Position numbers and translations under genes: made by a program. From DAONDZ01 sp964517555 (GTDB lineage: Bacteria; Patescibacteriota; Patescibacteriia; Patescibacteriales; UBA12465): a DNA stretch of 20,226 nucleotides. Location of the stretch: positions 1 through 20,226 of the forward strand of contig CAZFEF010000016.1 in NCBI GenBank assembly GCA_964517555.1. Direction: 5' to 3'. Below the pieces are notes generated by a model. It ran no database searches. It had not been told where the DNA came from and saw only the letters and a list, made by a program, of their open reading frames with translations. Positions 20,002 to 20,226 of this stretch are shown here, piece by piece. The stretch's first letter is position 1. Each line of letters starts with the position of its first letter.

Positions 20002-20017
20002 TTCAAATGTTCAAATG
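20002..20017. repeat. Tandem 8-bp repeat
   Basis: TTCAAATG occurs twice in direct succession. It is short and of no known role; listed because it adjoins the structured region. Confidence 0.6.
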
Positions 20018-20025
20018 TACGATGA

Positions 20026-20118
20026 CCCGGGAGGGGCCGGATGCCGCTAGAAAAAATTGTCGCTTATGAAACATTGGAGATCGCGGCATCCGTCCCGGGC
20101 ATAGCATGTAATGCTATG
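20026..20118. other. GC-rich strongly paired region (possible structured RNA, partial)
   Basis: CCCGGG (20026-20031) pairs with CCCGGG (20094-20099), and inside it CGGATGCCGC (20038-20047) pairs perfectly with GCGGCATCCG (20083-20092), leaving a 35-base terminal loop and a lopsided internal loop (six bases against one). Directly beside it CATAGCAT (20100-20107) pairs with ATGCTATG (20111-20118). No reading frame covers it, and it is far more GC-rich than the flanks. A structured non-coding RNA on either strand, cut by the window edge, is the simplest reading. No tmRNA, RNase P or SRP signature was found. The remaining bases to 20226 show only a short hairpin at 20205-20223. Confidence 0.5.
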
Positions 20119-20226
20119 AAGCCAATTAAACAGTACCTTATTATCCGGACTTAGTCAATATATTTAGGTAAACGTTTTCTAATCAATAGCTTGGAAACAC
20201 TGGGCTGGGGTTTTGAGTCCCAGACC

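Noticed and set aside
20018..20027. GTACGATGAC, identical to ten bases at the start of both small-RNA units
   Set aside because: No promoter lies next to it and the flanking bases differ. A ten-base match in about 20 kb is not strong evidence on its own (roughly a few percent by chance).
20205..20223. tRNA-like arm at the window edge (on the minus strand CTCAAAA resembles a Leu anticodon loop; on the plus strand TTTTGAG resembles a Gln anticodon loop)
   Set aside because: No matching D-arm, T-arm or acceptor stem is found in the visible sequence, so a tRNA, with or without an intron, cannot be claimed.

Overview
The window looks like part of a small, moderately AT-rich bacterial chromosome, most likely from a candidate-phyla-radiation (Patescibacteria/Parcubacteria-type) organism. 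This is an inference. It rests on tightly packed short genes, several reduced or fused core enzymes, a TrmB-type regulator, a delta' clamp-loader subunit without a cysteine cluster, and start codons that mostly lack a Shine-Dalgarno sequence and follow AT-rich runs such as TTATATG. TAA, TAG and TGA all work as stops, so nothing suggests a changed genetic code.

Layout. (1) 1-1515, minus strand: a terminator, a DUF3307 membrane protein, and an overlapping fusion of a CoaD-like adenylyltransferase with a P-loop kinase, the only gene here with a strong Shine-Dalgarno. (2) 1591-5390, plus strand: a divergent promoter with a palindrome, a TrmB-family regulator, a 55-residue remnant of a YfiH/laccase-domain protein, a Nudix hydrolase, then (from its own promoter) a 58-residue helical protein, a 456-residue coiled-coil protein and a histidine phosphatase. 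(3) 5403-5807: a bidirectional terminator and a convergent ParB-like protein with its own promoter. (4) 5836-7436: a single-gene unit, a GC-richer PyrF-PyrE type UMP synthase fusion, with its own terminator. (5) 7441-7868: a 105-residue orphan gene with its own promoter and terminator. (6) 7861-12289: a core operon, holB - beta-propeller lipoprotein - frr - rseP - hpf, closed by a terminator. (7) 12293-12720: two tandem minus-strand transcription units that encode no protein. Each has a near-consensus sigma70-type promoter and an intrinsic terminator; the ends are nearly identical in the two copies and the interiors differ. (8) 12812-19992: secA followed by ten closely spaced co-directional genes (HAD-like orphan, CsaA, DUF523/TudS, GrpB, ASCH fusion, Nudix, zinc ribbon, DUF1653, deoxyribosyltransferase-like, a DUF3806-like orphan) and a terminator. 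(9) 19993-20226: no gene; a GC-rich strongly paired region cut by the window edge.

How they fit together: the centre is translation and export housekeeping (Frr, HPF, RseP, SecA, CsaA). The block after secA is rich in families that handle damaged or modified bases and nucleotides. The most novel element I can support is the pair of tandem small-RNA genes between hpf and secA. They are G-poor, C-tract-rich transcripts with conserved ends and variable middles. I do not recognise them as any known RNA family.
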